This document shows, in pieces, positions 25,050 to 34,571 of a DNA stretch of 64,000 bases. The notes beneath the pieces were generated by a model. The model saw nothing but the letters and a program-made list of their open reading frames with translations, did not search any database and had not been told where the DNA came from. Made by a program: the position numbers and the translations under genes. The number at the start of each line of letters is the position of its first letter. Positions within the stretch are counted from its first letter, which is position 1. The stretch is from Stratiolaelaps scimitus. Its lineage: Eukaryota > Arthropoda > Arachnida > Mesostigmata > Laelapidae. The stretch lies in assembly GCA_019614645.1 (NCBI GenBank), contig JABWDB010000004.1, positions 23,808,001-23,872,000 of the forward strand, given 5' to 3'.

Positions 25050-28000
25050 TAAACAAATTCGTATTCGAGAATAGAGGCATCATTGTGCCCGCAATGGGGA
25101 AGAATATATCAGTGGTTTCTATTTACCTAAAGTTAACTAACTTCATACCACAAACCCATAACAGGGAGATGTTGCCCTGCAAATGCATGACAACACCGTG
25201 ACCGCGCCTGCCCTTCTCTAACTGTTGGGGGAACGGACCTTGTTTTGTACAATGACTACTTCCAGTCATATGTACCGGGTGATTAATAAGTAGCTACGAA
25301 ACTGAATTACCAAAGAAGATCAATATTTGTTAGCGAGAAAGTCTCAATTTGTGTTCATACGTAAAGCTAACATTTTGAGCTTACGCATGTAAGCTTGAGG
25401 CTGCAATCCAACGCTAAACGTGCTGATTCGAATAATATCAACGGCTCAAAGAAAAATAACTATAGAGGTCAAAAGAAGTTTCAGATAGTGATATAATAAA
25501 ACGCAATAAAGTAATACAGACTCGTCAAATGTCCTCATCTACATTGTGGAGTTATCCATCGCCGTTGCGAGAAACTGGTGTCATCAACGTATCACATGTA
25601 TACGCATCGTGTTTTATAAAAACCAAAGACACGAAATTGACAAACAAGAAGTAATAATAACAGATAAGGGGGAAAAACATTAGATTTGTTTATATATGTT
25701 CTTCTCATATATGACCCGCTTGCGACACGGGCGGATGTCGCATGTGAGATCTGTATATGTTTGTATTAATTCTCTTCGGTTGTAATATTAAATCTGGTTG
25801 GCAGTGCCAGCTGTGCCTCTCTATCGAACCTCCTCCTCCCCCATATTTTCTGTTAGATACGACAGCTGAGTATAGGCGGATAATGTTATAAGTGTTTGCC
25901 CAGCTATCTCTCAGTGTGTCTCCGCCAAAGACATGCGTGCCAAGGGGCTTTACCCGTCACTTGTATATGCCCGAAGCAGCCCCGCCCCCCGTCCTGGCCA
26001 GTATAACATATATCTGTACGGGCATGCTTGTATATAACCCTTGTGTCAAATATACACCAATGGCTATTTCGTCACGGGATACGGCCACCCGCAAAGACCA
26101 GATCTCCGGCAATAGATTCAGCTAGACCTGTCAGGGGTCGCTGTACGTACTGGGCAGAGTAACGGTATCTGCCGTAGCTGGCTTAGGAGGAAAATCGATG
26201 CATTTGCAACGGCCGATGTCTCAAACACCCTCATTCTATCCGCAAGCTTCGAACATGCTCCCGACGCGTTTATCGTCCGTGTGACACGCCATATTCAATA
26301 TATCCCAACACACCTATAGAAATATATGCCCATATAAGCATGGTGGACAGTGTGTCAGAGAAGGAGAGCTGATCACTACTTGATTTTTAGATAGGTGTTG
26401 ACATCAGTCAACGTTGAGTGCAGCTTACAGGTCCAGGAATAGCGAGCTCAGCACGTTGTTTGAAGGGTTTGCGGTTTGGCGGTTCATGCACGGGGGATAA
26501 TTAACGATGGAATATCACTCGCTAGACGTGCAGAGTATCCACACAAATAAATTGAACAAGGACACAAAGGACGGGTATGGGATATTATAATGATGGCATT
26601 ATTTGTATCACTGATGTGGTCAGAAATCGCAAACGACAAGCTGAAATATTTCTCAAGGAACTGAGGTGAGGTGCAAATGAACTTGTTAGAATAGTGCAAC
26701 ATTAGCAATGAAGTTGATCACAAATATGATATTCAAGTGTACTTAATTGTAATAACCTGTAGCCTTCAACGACATGCCATTATCGATGTTAAGGATAGCT
26801 AAAACTATGGAGGGTAAATGGAACTCGATTTACTGAATGTCTAGCAATATTTTCAAATGGAAACAAGCGAAAATCGTAATCTTTGTGCGCGGCTGCAATG
26901 GAATCAATTCCCAACACAGGACCTCACCGATACAACCAAATTAGAAAATTGGATGTGACCTACATGGAGAGTGCATGAATTCACTTTACCTGATCCATTA
27001 AAAAAATTGCGATCACAAACCGTCTGAGGCCTGTAAGCATAGAGGGCATTAATGGACACATATGAGGTGTGAAGCCTGACGGTGAAGATACTTTGACAAA
27101 AATCAGCTTTTGGGATGACATTTTAATCTTCGAATTGTTTCCCATGTCGGTTACGTTTAGACTTGAAAACAGCCAGCATAAAAAATGTTTTAGATAGCCA
27201 AAATCAAAAGACGCGGTGTCTTCTAGCCCTTATCGAGCCAGCGTAATGCGATCTAACTGCCATAATACTACGGTATCTTAGATTGTCAATGGGAGCTCTG
27301 CTGAATGTGCTGGAGATGCATGAGGCTAGATGAACTTGTGAATAATTAACGATCGTTTGAACCACTGAGACAAGGGGTGTCCCTGGCAGTTAGCCTCTTT
27401 CGGAAGTATTCGCTGCATCAACTGCGCTCTGTCAATTGAACTTTGTGCCGTGTCTCGAAAACGAATTCAATGCATTCTACCGTCGTCATTTACGTCTCAG
27501 TGGAGGAGGAGTTCCCTAGTTACACTTAACCGATCTCAGCGGGGTACATATGTTACATTGTATAACGTAAAACCTGTTAGAATATAGGTATATTTTTGTG
27601 AGCCAAGGGGTGTAGTGTCGACAATCTAGGCCGAGGAAGGCTCGAGGACTGTGTCCCGGTGCTGTAGCCGACTGCACGATACGGCGAGCTAACATCAATG
27701 TTGCTCGGCTCTGCACATGAACAGTGTTCATATTGCATTCAATATATTAATACCTATCGATGATTCTAATTAATTCTATGACTTGTGTTTGCATTGACAC
27801 CAATTGCCAATGAGGCGATTGCACCGCTCGCGCACAGACTATAAAATACGTTTCGACTCCGAGCTCGTTAAACTCACCGATGCTATACGGAGTAGTGCCT
27901 TGATCGATGTCGAGGATGCCATTCGGATATTCAGAACTTTCGGCTTCGTAATCAATGCCAACTAGACTGAGTTCATGCTATCCCGTACGCCTCAGAGAGC

Positions 28001-28700
28001 TCCTGAGGTGCTACATACTTCGCTTGAGGGGCAGCGGCTTCGGTTGTCCCAAACCGGGTCAAATGCTTGGGACTGCATCCCCATCAACCCCTAATGTGGA
28101 AGGCTCACTCGTAAGCCCTTGCGCGTAAGTGTTACGCAATCATTGCTGCACTGAGGAGAGTTAGCGAGATCGGAGTTCCAACCGATGCGGCCTTCCACTG
28201 GTGTACAAGGTGCTATTGCGTTATGTGAAGGTACTTCCCGTTTGGTGGTGGTTACCCGAGGATATCACGTAGAGCTCAGACAATCCAAAATGAAGGCGTT
28301 GCCTTCGTAGATTCGTTCATCTGAGATAATTTGAGAAGGAACTCGTAAAACACGTATACATGAATTATATTTTCATTTTCAATTGGTGCCTTTCTCGCAT
28401 GAGATACGATTGCGCTTATGTAATGTGTTGTGCTTCTTAGCTGTTACCAATGTTTGTGGATACAGTATTATGTTCTAATGTCAGTTTATACTGTGATATT
28501 TTCAGTATTTATGGCATAATATGCGTATTTCAATCATCGATGTTCTAATTGTTCAGTAACAGTGACTGGCCTTTATCCGCCTATTTTTTAACGAGAGCCT
28601 AACCTAAGCTTAAACTACCTTGCAGTTATATCAGTTAACCAAGTACTGCACTGTATTATCTCAATTTTCAACTGTCAGTGCGAAACAACTCTCGTCGAAG

Positions 28701-28731
28701 TATAAAAGCTTGCGATAGTGATGCTCCCATA
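28701..28731 (+). promoter_or_regulatory. TATA-box promoter candidate
   Basis: TATAAAAG at 28701-28708 is a consensus TATA box; the expected start site would be near 28731. A 61-codon ATG frame begins there but resembles no known protein, and no initiator motif is clear. Confidence 0.25.
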
Positions 28732-29673
28732 TGCACGCCGTTAGTCGCCGTATACACCATTATCGAAGCTCCACCGTAACGACAGAATTGATCAGGTTCC
28801 ATCTCGTCGGAGGGCCTGACGCGACGTCAACTTGTATTTACATGGAGCCTCTTATTCAAGTCTGTGCGAAGTCGTCTAGGCATTGGAACCTGCGCTTGAG
28901 CCTGAGCGCACCGTAGGCAATCCCCATGGGGCGCTCGGTGTGTGGAAGAGTCGATACAGCACCGTGACGGCTCGTTGAGCGCAAGCGGTACGCAATAGAG
29001 AGAGAGAGAGCGGCGAAGACGACCCTGCAACTCGCTTTATCTTGTTGCTTGGCAACAATTTCACAAATCGAATTTGATGCTCGTTTTGTATGAATTCGAG
29101 TGAGCGAACGACAAGCAAGTTGTACATACGTGTATGTGTTTGTCGAGTTGTCTGGCGAGGCAATCTCGAACACTGGCTCACGTACCGTGCTAGCACACAT
29201 GGGCGAATCGCAAAGTCCAAAGAGTGATCTACTCTGCCGTTTAGGGGTATCTGTCTGTTCGTTGCTTGGGGCTACATACAAGCGCCTGTATCTATACCTC
29301 TATAGTGTATAGGATATAGTATGGTGAGTTGTTCCCCTGTTCGGCTGGGTCTAGCATTTGCTTGTGGACTTTTGAACTAGGGCGCTAGATCGTTGTACTG
29401 GGTTTGTTATTATCATCACCTGTGATGATGGCCTACCATGCCGGCCATCGAGAACAGTAGATCAGACCACTCTGTCCATTAGATAATAGCTCAGGAAAAA
29501 GACAGCGATGAAACGCTCCATCCACCGCCGGCATCAGAGTGATCCACTTTTATTCTGTCGCTGGCATCACTGAGAGCGAACTCTGTGTGCATCGTACTGC
29601 GCTGCTTGCATTGACGTAGCTGCCGCTTGGCCGCCCTGTCGTATCCGATATTAGATTCCGTCGGGATCATTTA

Positions 29674-29973
29674 TCACTGGGGAACGAGGACGGGCCGCGA
29701 CCAGATCGAAATGGTGGCCAAGTATCCGGAGACCTGGAGACTAACAAAAGCGTCGACTCGACATGCCACCGTTCGCTGGCTACTCCCAAAGGAGTAAGTG
29801 AGAACGGGTGAGTTGAAGGCAGCTTCTGTAGCCTTGACGGCACCGAGGAAGTCCATGGTATCTCGGTACGGAAGCGGGTTGACAAACTGCAGCGCGAACG
29901 TAGACCAATCTAGCCTCGTCTGCTTGAAATTGACATTACTGAAAGAGATCTTCAGCGCGATCCTCACGTTCAC
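29674..29973 (-). other. Open frame in the same minus-strand cluster, unidentified
   Basis: About 99 codons open on the minus strand without an ATG. They contain ALKISFSNVNFKQTRLDWST and later AFNSPVLTYSFGSSQRTVAC, which alternate hydrophobic and polar residues like a beta-rich domain. Together with the two pieces upstream it may be a spliced gene or its decayed remnant. I could not place it in a family. Confidence 0.22.
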
Positions 29974-30086
29974 TCGAACGGCGCAGGTTGCACACAGTTA
30001 AAGGTGTTCATGACACTCTTTTCGTTAAGGCCTATCAATAAAAATAAGATGAGTTACCATGTTAATAGTAATCTGGTAACTATTAA

Positions 30087-30236
30087 CTAAGTCATAGATG
30101 GGTATCCACTTGTTGATATCTCCTTGGTTCCAAACACCGCGGCCATGTCACAGGTTTGGCCTAGCCATTCCCCTTTGAATTTACCCACGACGTCAAAGGT
30201 AAGGCCTTCAATATGTGACATTGGGTCAAAGAAAGC
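30087..30236 (-). other. Exon-like minus-strand segment after the fold-back, unidentified
   Basis: Reading out of the fold-back on the minus strand gives an open frame with AFFDPMSHIEGLTFDVVGKF and then KGEWLGQTCDMAAVFGTKEI, ending at a stop at 30087. Composition looks protein-like, and the frame would lie downstream of the segment at 30340-30453 on the same strand. Family unknown. Confidence 0.22.
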
Positions 30237-30336
30237 ACACGAAACACGGGTGGACCCGCTTGCGAAGCAAAGGCTCATGAAGTAGCCTTTGCTTCGCAAG
30301 CGGGTCCACCCGTGTTTCGTGTGCTTTCTTTGACCC
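30223..30336. repeat. Perfect 53-bp inverted repeat (fold-back) with 8-nt loop
   Basis: The left arm 30223-30275 and right arm 30284-30336 are exact reverse complements over all 53 bases, separated by an 8-nt loop, 30276-30283. The arms are not low-complexity. The inner arm end carries GCTTGCGAAGC, itself nearly self-complementary. Perfect identity over 53 bp implies very recent origin, functional constraint, or an assembly or amplification fold-back artefact. Confidence 0.95.
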
Positions 30337-30339
30337 TAC

Positions 30340-30453
30340 CTGGTCAAATGGAATAACAACCTTGCAGTTCTGTCCCTCAAAGAGACTAGGAGTGCCCCCC
30401 GCGTCCACGACGAGGAGGGCCTCTCTCTTTCTCTGCCACTGTCCAGTAGCCAC
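30340..30453 (-). other. Exon-like minus-strand segment, unidentified
   Basis: On the minus strand, between an AG (CATACAG|GTGG) and a good donor (GACCAG|GTAGGG), 38 codons read without a stop: VATGQWQRKREALLVVDAGG followed by TPSLFEGQNC and KVVIPFDQ. The donor lies directly beside the 53-bp fold-back. It could be an exon of a real gene or a gene fragment. I recognise no domain; a loose likeness of LLVVDAGGTPSL to retroelement proteases (V-D-S/T-G-A) is too weak to use. Confidence 0.25.
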
Positions 30454-30917
30454 CTGTATGTCTAAACATGATATATGCTGTGGCTCGCGACAACCTTGTT
30501 GCATGACTGACCCTCAGCTGTCTTCCTTCAATGGCAGACCTCGGTACCGCTGAGCAGCGTAGACAAATCGTCAAGGGAGGGGTCGAACGGATTCTGTGAA
30601 GCGAGCTCTGAGCTGCGCTTCCCTGACGTGAGTCAACTGTGCGCGGGCACCCAGTGTTTTCTCTTGCTTTCTGTGGTGCGTGGTAGTTGAAAGACAATTA
30701 ACGTGTTCATCGCAAGGGACGCCCGTGACACCCCGTCTCATTTTACTAACTAACAGTTGTTGGCCTTGTCCACTATCCAGTCCCGTTGAATCGCTTCCTT
30801 TTCGCAGTCGAGCCATGCTTCACCACCGTAATAGTACATGATGATAACACAGCTTTCGACTAAGCTCGGTCAAAAGGTGACACGTTACCAGCATTGGACG
30901 TGATCAAAAATTCTGCC

Positions 30918-31005
30918 GCGAACGATATTTTTTTTTTACAATTCATATCAGTTTAGATATATATATATATAACTGATATTAATTGTAAAAAAAGATATCG
31001 TTCGC
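30918..31005. repeat. 88-nt imperfect hairpin (miRNA-precursor-sized or miniature transposon)
   Basis: The left arm 30918-30953 (starting GCGAACGATAT) and right arm 30971-31005 (ending ATATCGTTCGC) pair over about 33 positions with only a few mismatches or bulges in the T-run. The loop is an alternating TA tract. Length and shape fit an animal pre-miRNA hairpin or a short MITE. A second, pure palindrome follows at once (31014-31037). Confidence 0.75.
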
Positions 31006-31013
31006 TATATATA

Positions 31014-31037
31014 CATTTATATATATATATATAAATG
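31014..31037. repeat. 24-bp perfect AT palindrome
   Basis: CATTTATA...TATAAATG reads the same on both strands. It sits 8 nt after the 88-nt hairpin and is built around a (TA)n core, so it probably grew by TA slippage inside a short inverted repeat. Confidence 0.8.
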
Positions 31038-31263
31038 AGTGATTAAATAAAGGGTGTGGTTATAGGTACACTAGTTACAGCTTTCTTTTTCACTCTAAAC
31101 GGTGAGATGGTGAGACGTCCGCTGACATACGGACCCTTTGCGTAGACGCTTCTTAGTTCGATATTAAGAGGTGACTGAGTAGCTGACTAGCTGCTTTAAC
31201 AGAATCCATCGCAGCGTTGTTAATTTAGTTAAAAGAAGAGTTGTACGTAAAACGAGGGAAATT

Positions 31264-31527
31264 TTAACAACCCGCCGAGTTTTGTAGAAGACAATTGGAA
31301 CTAGCTAGAGAAAGGGCGACACCACAGTCGACGACTCGCTCGTTAAAGCTACGACTGCGGCGTATCCTGCTGCTGTGAGACGGCGGTGCATACAAACAGG
31401 ACGAGCCCGTAGGGACCGGAGGTTTGTACTTCGTGAAAGCTTCGTCAACCGCGAAATCCAAAAAGAAGGAGGCTCCTTTAGCCGCGAGTAGTCCTTGCCA
31501 CCGACAAACGGGCAACGGTGCTGGCAT
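31264..31527 (-). CDS. Hypothetical 87-residue protein or first exon behind a TATA element (candidate)
   Basis: The minus-strand ATG at 31527 opens 87 codons. The first half reads like real protein (LLAAKGASFFLDFAVDEAF, then KYKPPVPTGSS) with C/G-ending codons favoured, unlike most of the surrounding DNA. On the same strand a TATTTATA element at 31571-31578 would place a start site about 20 nt upstream of the ATG. The second half is less convincing, so the true exon may end early. I do not recognise a family, and an ORF this short can occur by chance in GC-richer DNA. Confidence 0.25.
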   Translation of the reverse strand: MPAPLPVCRWQGLLAAKGASFFLDFAVDEAFTKYKPPVPTGSSCLYAPPSHSSRIRRSRSFNERVVDCGVALSLASSNCLLQNSAGC

Positions 31528-32722
31528 TCACCAGAAGATACAACTCCCCAGGGTGATTTACTCGGGGAGATATAAATAGGCTCGTATTCACATTGCGATT
31601 AAATTAACGTAATGAAACAACATAATGCCATTACATCTGAACTGAATCAGCTGTATTAGCAAAAACAAAAAAAACGGTCCCTCTGTTTTCGTTACACTTT
31701 TCGTCGATTTTAGCGAGTGTAGCACTCGGGTAGTTGCTGTAGCTCTGCTGACGATAAAAATTGAATCACAGTAATTTCGTTTGGCATTGTGTGTGTATGT
31801 GTCGCGAGCATCGTTCAACTTGTTCCCAAACTGTTGGCTAACGTTGTACTGTTGGGCGTATCTAACGTGCACAGTGAAATACTGCATTATACAATAGAAT
31901 GGCCGCTAGGCGTACCGCTTCCACCGTCTTCTGTATTGTAACTCAATTAGGGCTTTGTTAAGATGTTTTGTCTCCTCAGTGGTCACTTTATAACAAATGG
32001 CGGATCTTAACGTGCGATGTTTTCCGCCAACTTCCAAGTGCATCGCTTTACAGCAACTCTGACTGCTCTGAGCTAGTCACTCATTGTGCCTACGACTTCG
32101 AGCAGTATGGTGTGACGTCAGCCTAATGGAGGGCACCATAACTAACCTTCACGATTTAACCGCACGACTGACACACAACGAGCGTCTGTTATTCTGATCA
32201 TCCTTTTGATAGAGAGTGCCCAACCTCTCTGCCGCTCGGTGCACTCGCAATCGGTGGCGCTCCTACATAATCATAGTGGTCATAGCATTGAACTGGACCA
32301 GCAAGTGATACAACATGCAGATATGCAACGTTGTCATAAGGACATAATCCATAACTTGCCCAGGTCATTTCATCAGTTCTTATTATATATGTATTGCAGA
32401 TGTTATTCTGCGTTTGTCGAGTAGGACCTTGAATTTGAGCCAGTTCCGCACCGCGGCTGTAGTCTATGGCAGAGTCTACTCTGATGAGATATCACTTAGC
32501 CAAGGATGGACGGCGTAAAGAGATGAGGCCACGTGTTCAACTCGGAACAAAAGGATAGTTTTAGAGAATATTACATGAGATACAAGTGTGTTACCATGTT
32601 TGCAAGCAGAATGCGAAACGTAAGAAGCCAAATGCAACCACAACTGATTGTGTTCACAAAGCTGTCTACAGTCATTTCATATGCCTCACGCAACCCGTAA
32701 TTGCCCTTACTATCACAGGCAG

Positions 32723-32761
32723 TATATATATATATATATACACTTACTCTACTGACCTATA

Positions 32762-32792
<31 letters not shown>
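32723..32792. repeat. Paired (TA)n microsatellites upstream of the receptor gene
   Basis: TA runs at 32723-32741 and 32758-32792 are separated by a short unique spacer, about 360 bp upstream of the receptor ATG. Confidence 0.95.
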
Positions 32793-33147
32793 CGGTAGCA
32801 GGTAAGTGTGCCGCTTTGAATGTCAAGGTCATCTAACTTCGGTGGGTAATAGTACTTCAGTTTGTCTCCGTCTGCTGCGCCGATCGAAACGCATAATTGT
32901 GCGCATACACACGCCGTCTATGATGTCTACCTATCGCGTTATCTCTGCCGTGCGCACACTATTCCGCTATTGAATATTGTAAATGATTTATATTCTCATT
33001 ACTGAATATTGGTTTGCCAATGTGCTCTCTCCTCTTGTTAGCGGCCACCACCTCATCCCTGAATTGACACTCGGAGGACTGCTCTGGCAGTAAACTCTTG
33101 CCAGCTCCGAAATTTCGCCGAATTGAAACGGATAACGTGAATTGAAA

Positions 33148-34305
33148 ATGAAACAATGCCGTGATCGTCTCAGTTTTGGCCAAAGAGCCACCTTGCGGGT
33201 AATGCTATTTCTCCTTACTCTGTGTGGTGTAGACGTTAACACGTCTGACTCGTTGATTCACGAAGAGCCGTCCCAGTCTATGCTTCGAGTGTCGATATTC
33301 CATTGCATTCGCCTGATCGGTGCATTAATCATGGCGACATCGTCTGCTGGTAAACTTATCCAACTGTGGGCCTCCTATCCAACTATACCCAGCATCAGCG
33401 ATGCGTTACGTGTGATCTTCATCTTCAATCTATTGATTCTGCTGGCGGAGAACGTGAGGAGCTGTTGGGCGAATACGGTGAACTCAATTCTCCAAGATCC
33501 ATCGAATGCGCGATTTCTCGATAGCCGAAGATCGGTACTGCTCGCTGTGTGGTGGTGTTACGCAATGGCCATCCATCTCGGTGGAATTCTAGCCGGCGAT
33601 TTCACCTTTTCCAATTCGGGTATACCGACCCGTATGGAGGGGGTCGTGCAGACATTTGACGCTGTAGCGAGCTGGGGAGATACGTACCTATTAACGGTAC
33701 AACTTTGTGTCATGCTTCTGTATGTTCAAGGACAGGCGGTCATCCGAGGGCATCTTCGGAAGCTCGAACTGATGGCTCAGATTGCGCCTCTTGGTGATAT
33801 ATTAACACGTAAAGCTCGTATACGCGACATCACAGTCAAAATGAATTGTCTCTATGCGCGTCTGCTAGCCCTGCTCTACATGGCTGTGTTTTTGCTAATC
33901 TACAAGTCGCTCATCGGTATCCTACAATTTAACGTGTTGACATGGCTGCGTCGAGCCCGGATACTCGTTACTGCTTGCATGATTTGTCTTCTGTATGATA
34001 TGACTCAGGTGAGCGGCAGGATTATCGCTTATTGTGTTTCCACTGAAAGGATGCTTATTGCCGCTCGTAGAACTAACATGCCCAACGGTGAACTGTGGTC
34101 TTTATCAAGAATTATCGCATATGACGAAGATGTTGACGCATTGACCATATCACATAATGGCGTTGCAAATCAGGGAAGAGTTCTTGCCTCGTACTTTGGC
34201 AGCGTAATAACGTGCGCTACAATCCTAGTTCAATTCGACTACCGGGTGATGGCCCAATTTGATTTGGATAAGCTGAGGGCGAATTTCTCACTACCTAACA
34301 TGTAA
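33148..34305 (+). CDS. Gustatory-receptor-like seven-transmembrane protein (7tm_7 family), single exon
   Basis: An uninterrupted ATG frame of 385 residues. Hydrophobic segments sit at about 45-66, 85-103, 129-151, 176-199, 236-260, 268-288 and 345-363, with an additional hydrophobic stretch at 16-28. In the last segment T355, Q362 and F363 form the T-x(6)-Q-F signature of insect-type gustatory receptors; the usual Tyr after Thr is Cys356. Length, a basic loop between segments 4 and 5, a long loop between 6 and 7 and a short tail of about 22 residues after TM7 all fit the family. These proteins form ligand-gated cation channels in chemosensory neuron membranes; the ligand cannot be inferred. 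Many family members carry introns near the C-terminal end, and this one has none, so it may descend from a retroposed or intron-losing lineage. An ATG-less TTG at 33142 is not a plausible start. No canonical AATAAA occurs close downstream (the nearest seen is at 35285), so the 3' end is unclear. Confidence 0.8.
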   Translation: MKQCRDRLSFGQRATLRVMLFLLTLCGVDVNTSDSLIHEEPSQSMLRVSIFHCIRLIGALIMATSSAGKLIQLWASYPTIPSISDALRVIFIFNLLILLAENVRSCWANTVNSILQDPSNARFLDSRRSVLLAVWWCYAMAIHLGGILAGDFTFSNSGIPTRMEGVVQTFDAVASWGDTYLLTVQLCVMLLYVQGQAVIRGHLRKLELMAQIAPLGDILTRKARIRDITVKMNCLYARLLALLYMAVFLLIYKSLIGILQFNVLTWLRRARILVTACMICLLYDMTQVSGRIIAYCVSTERMLIAARRTNMPNGELWSLSRIIAYDEDVDALTISHNGVANQGRVLASYFGSVITCATILVQFDYRVMAQFDLDKLRANFSLPNM

Positions 34306-34451
34306 CGAGGTTGGGAGCAGCCGCTGTTCAAATGCACGCATAAGATGTAATCGTGATTGTATTGTATATGTATATATACATTCGCTCGTGCTAATATGTA
34401 ATTATTTTACTGTCGCCGTGACCTGGAGGACAGAGGACAGCTTAGTCCTCC

Positions 34452-34475
34452 ATATATATATATATATATATATAT
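34452..34475. repeat. (TA)n microsatellite
   Basis: TA run about 150 bp after the receptor stop codon. Confidence 0.95.
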
Positions 34476-34540
34476 GACTGGCACGTTTCATTATCGGATA
34501 TGAAGCGGATTTTAACCAATTTAGTACGTTCGTGGGTGTT

Positions 34541-34571
34541 CCGAGTTAACCTACCTTGCATGTTAACTCGG
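34541..34571. repeat. 10-bp perfect stem-loop 3' of the receptor gene
   Basis: CCGAGTTAAC and GTTAACTCGG pair perfectly around an 11-nt loop, 240 nt after the receptor stop. Flanking GTGGGTG and CACCCAC could extend the stem imperfectly. It may lie in the 3' UTR, but the transcript end is not defined. Confidence 0.6.

Larger units (their letters stand above)
18614..28700. other. Intergenic, no confident gene
   Basis: Holds two (TA)n tracts, the GC patch at 20.8 kb, the 19-bp tandem at 25.0 kb and orphan ATG frames at 19273-19773 (166 codons) and 23280-23609 (109 codons, rather balanced codon use). Neither frame has a recognisable domain. Confidence 0.5.

Noticed and set aside
25270..25310. 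GGGTGATTAATAAGTA resembling a transposon terminal repeat
   Set aside because: No matching inverted copy found within a plausible distance.
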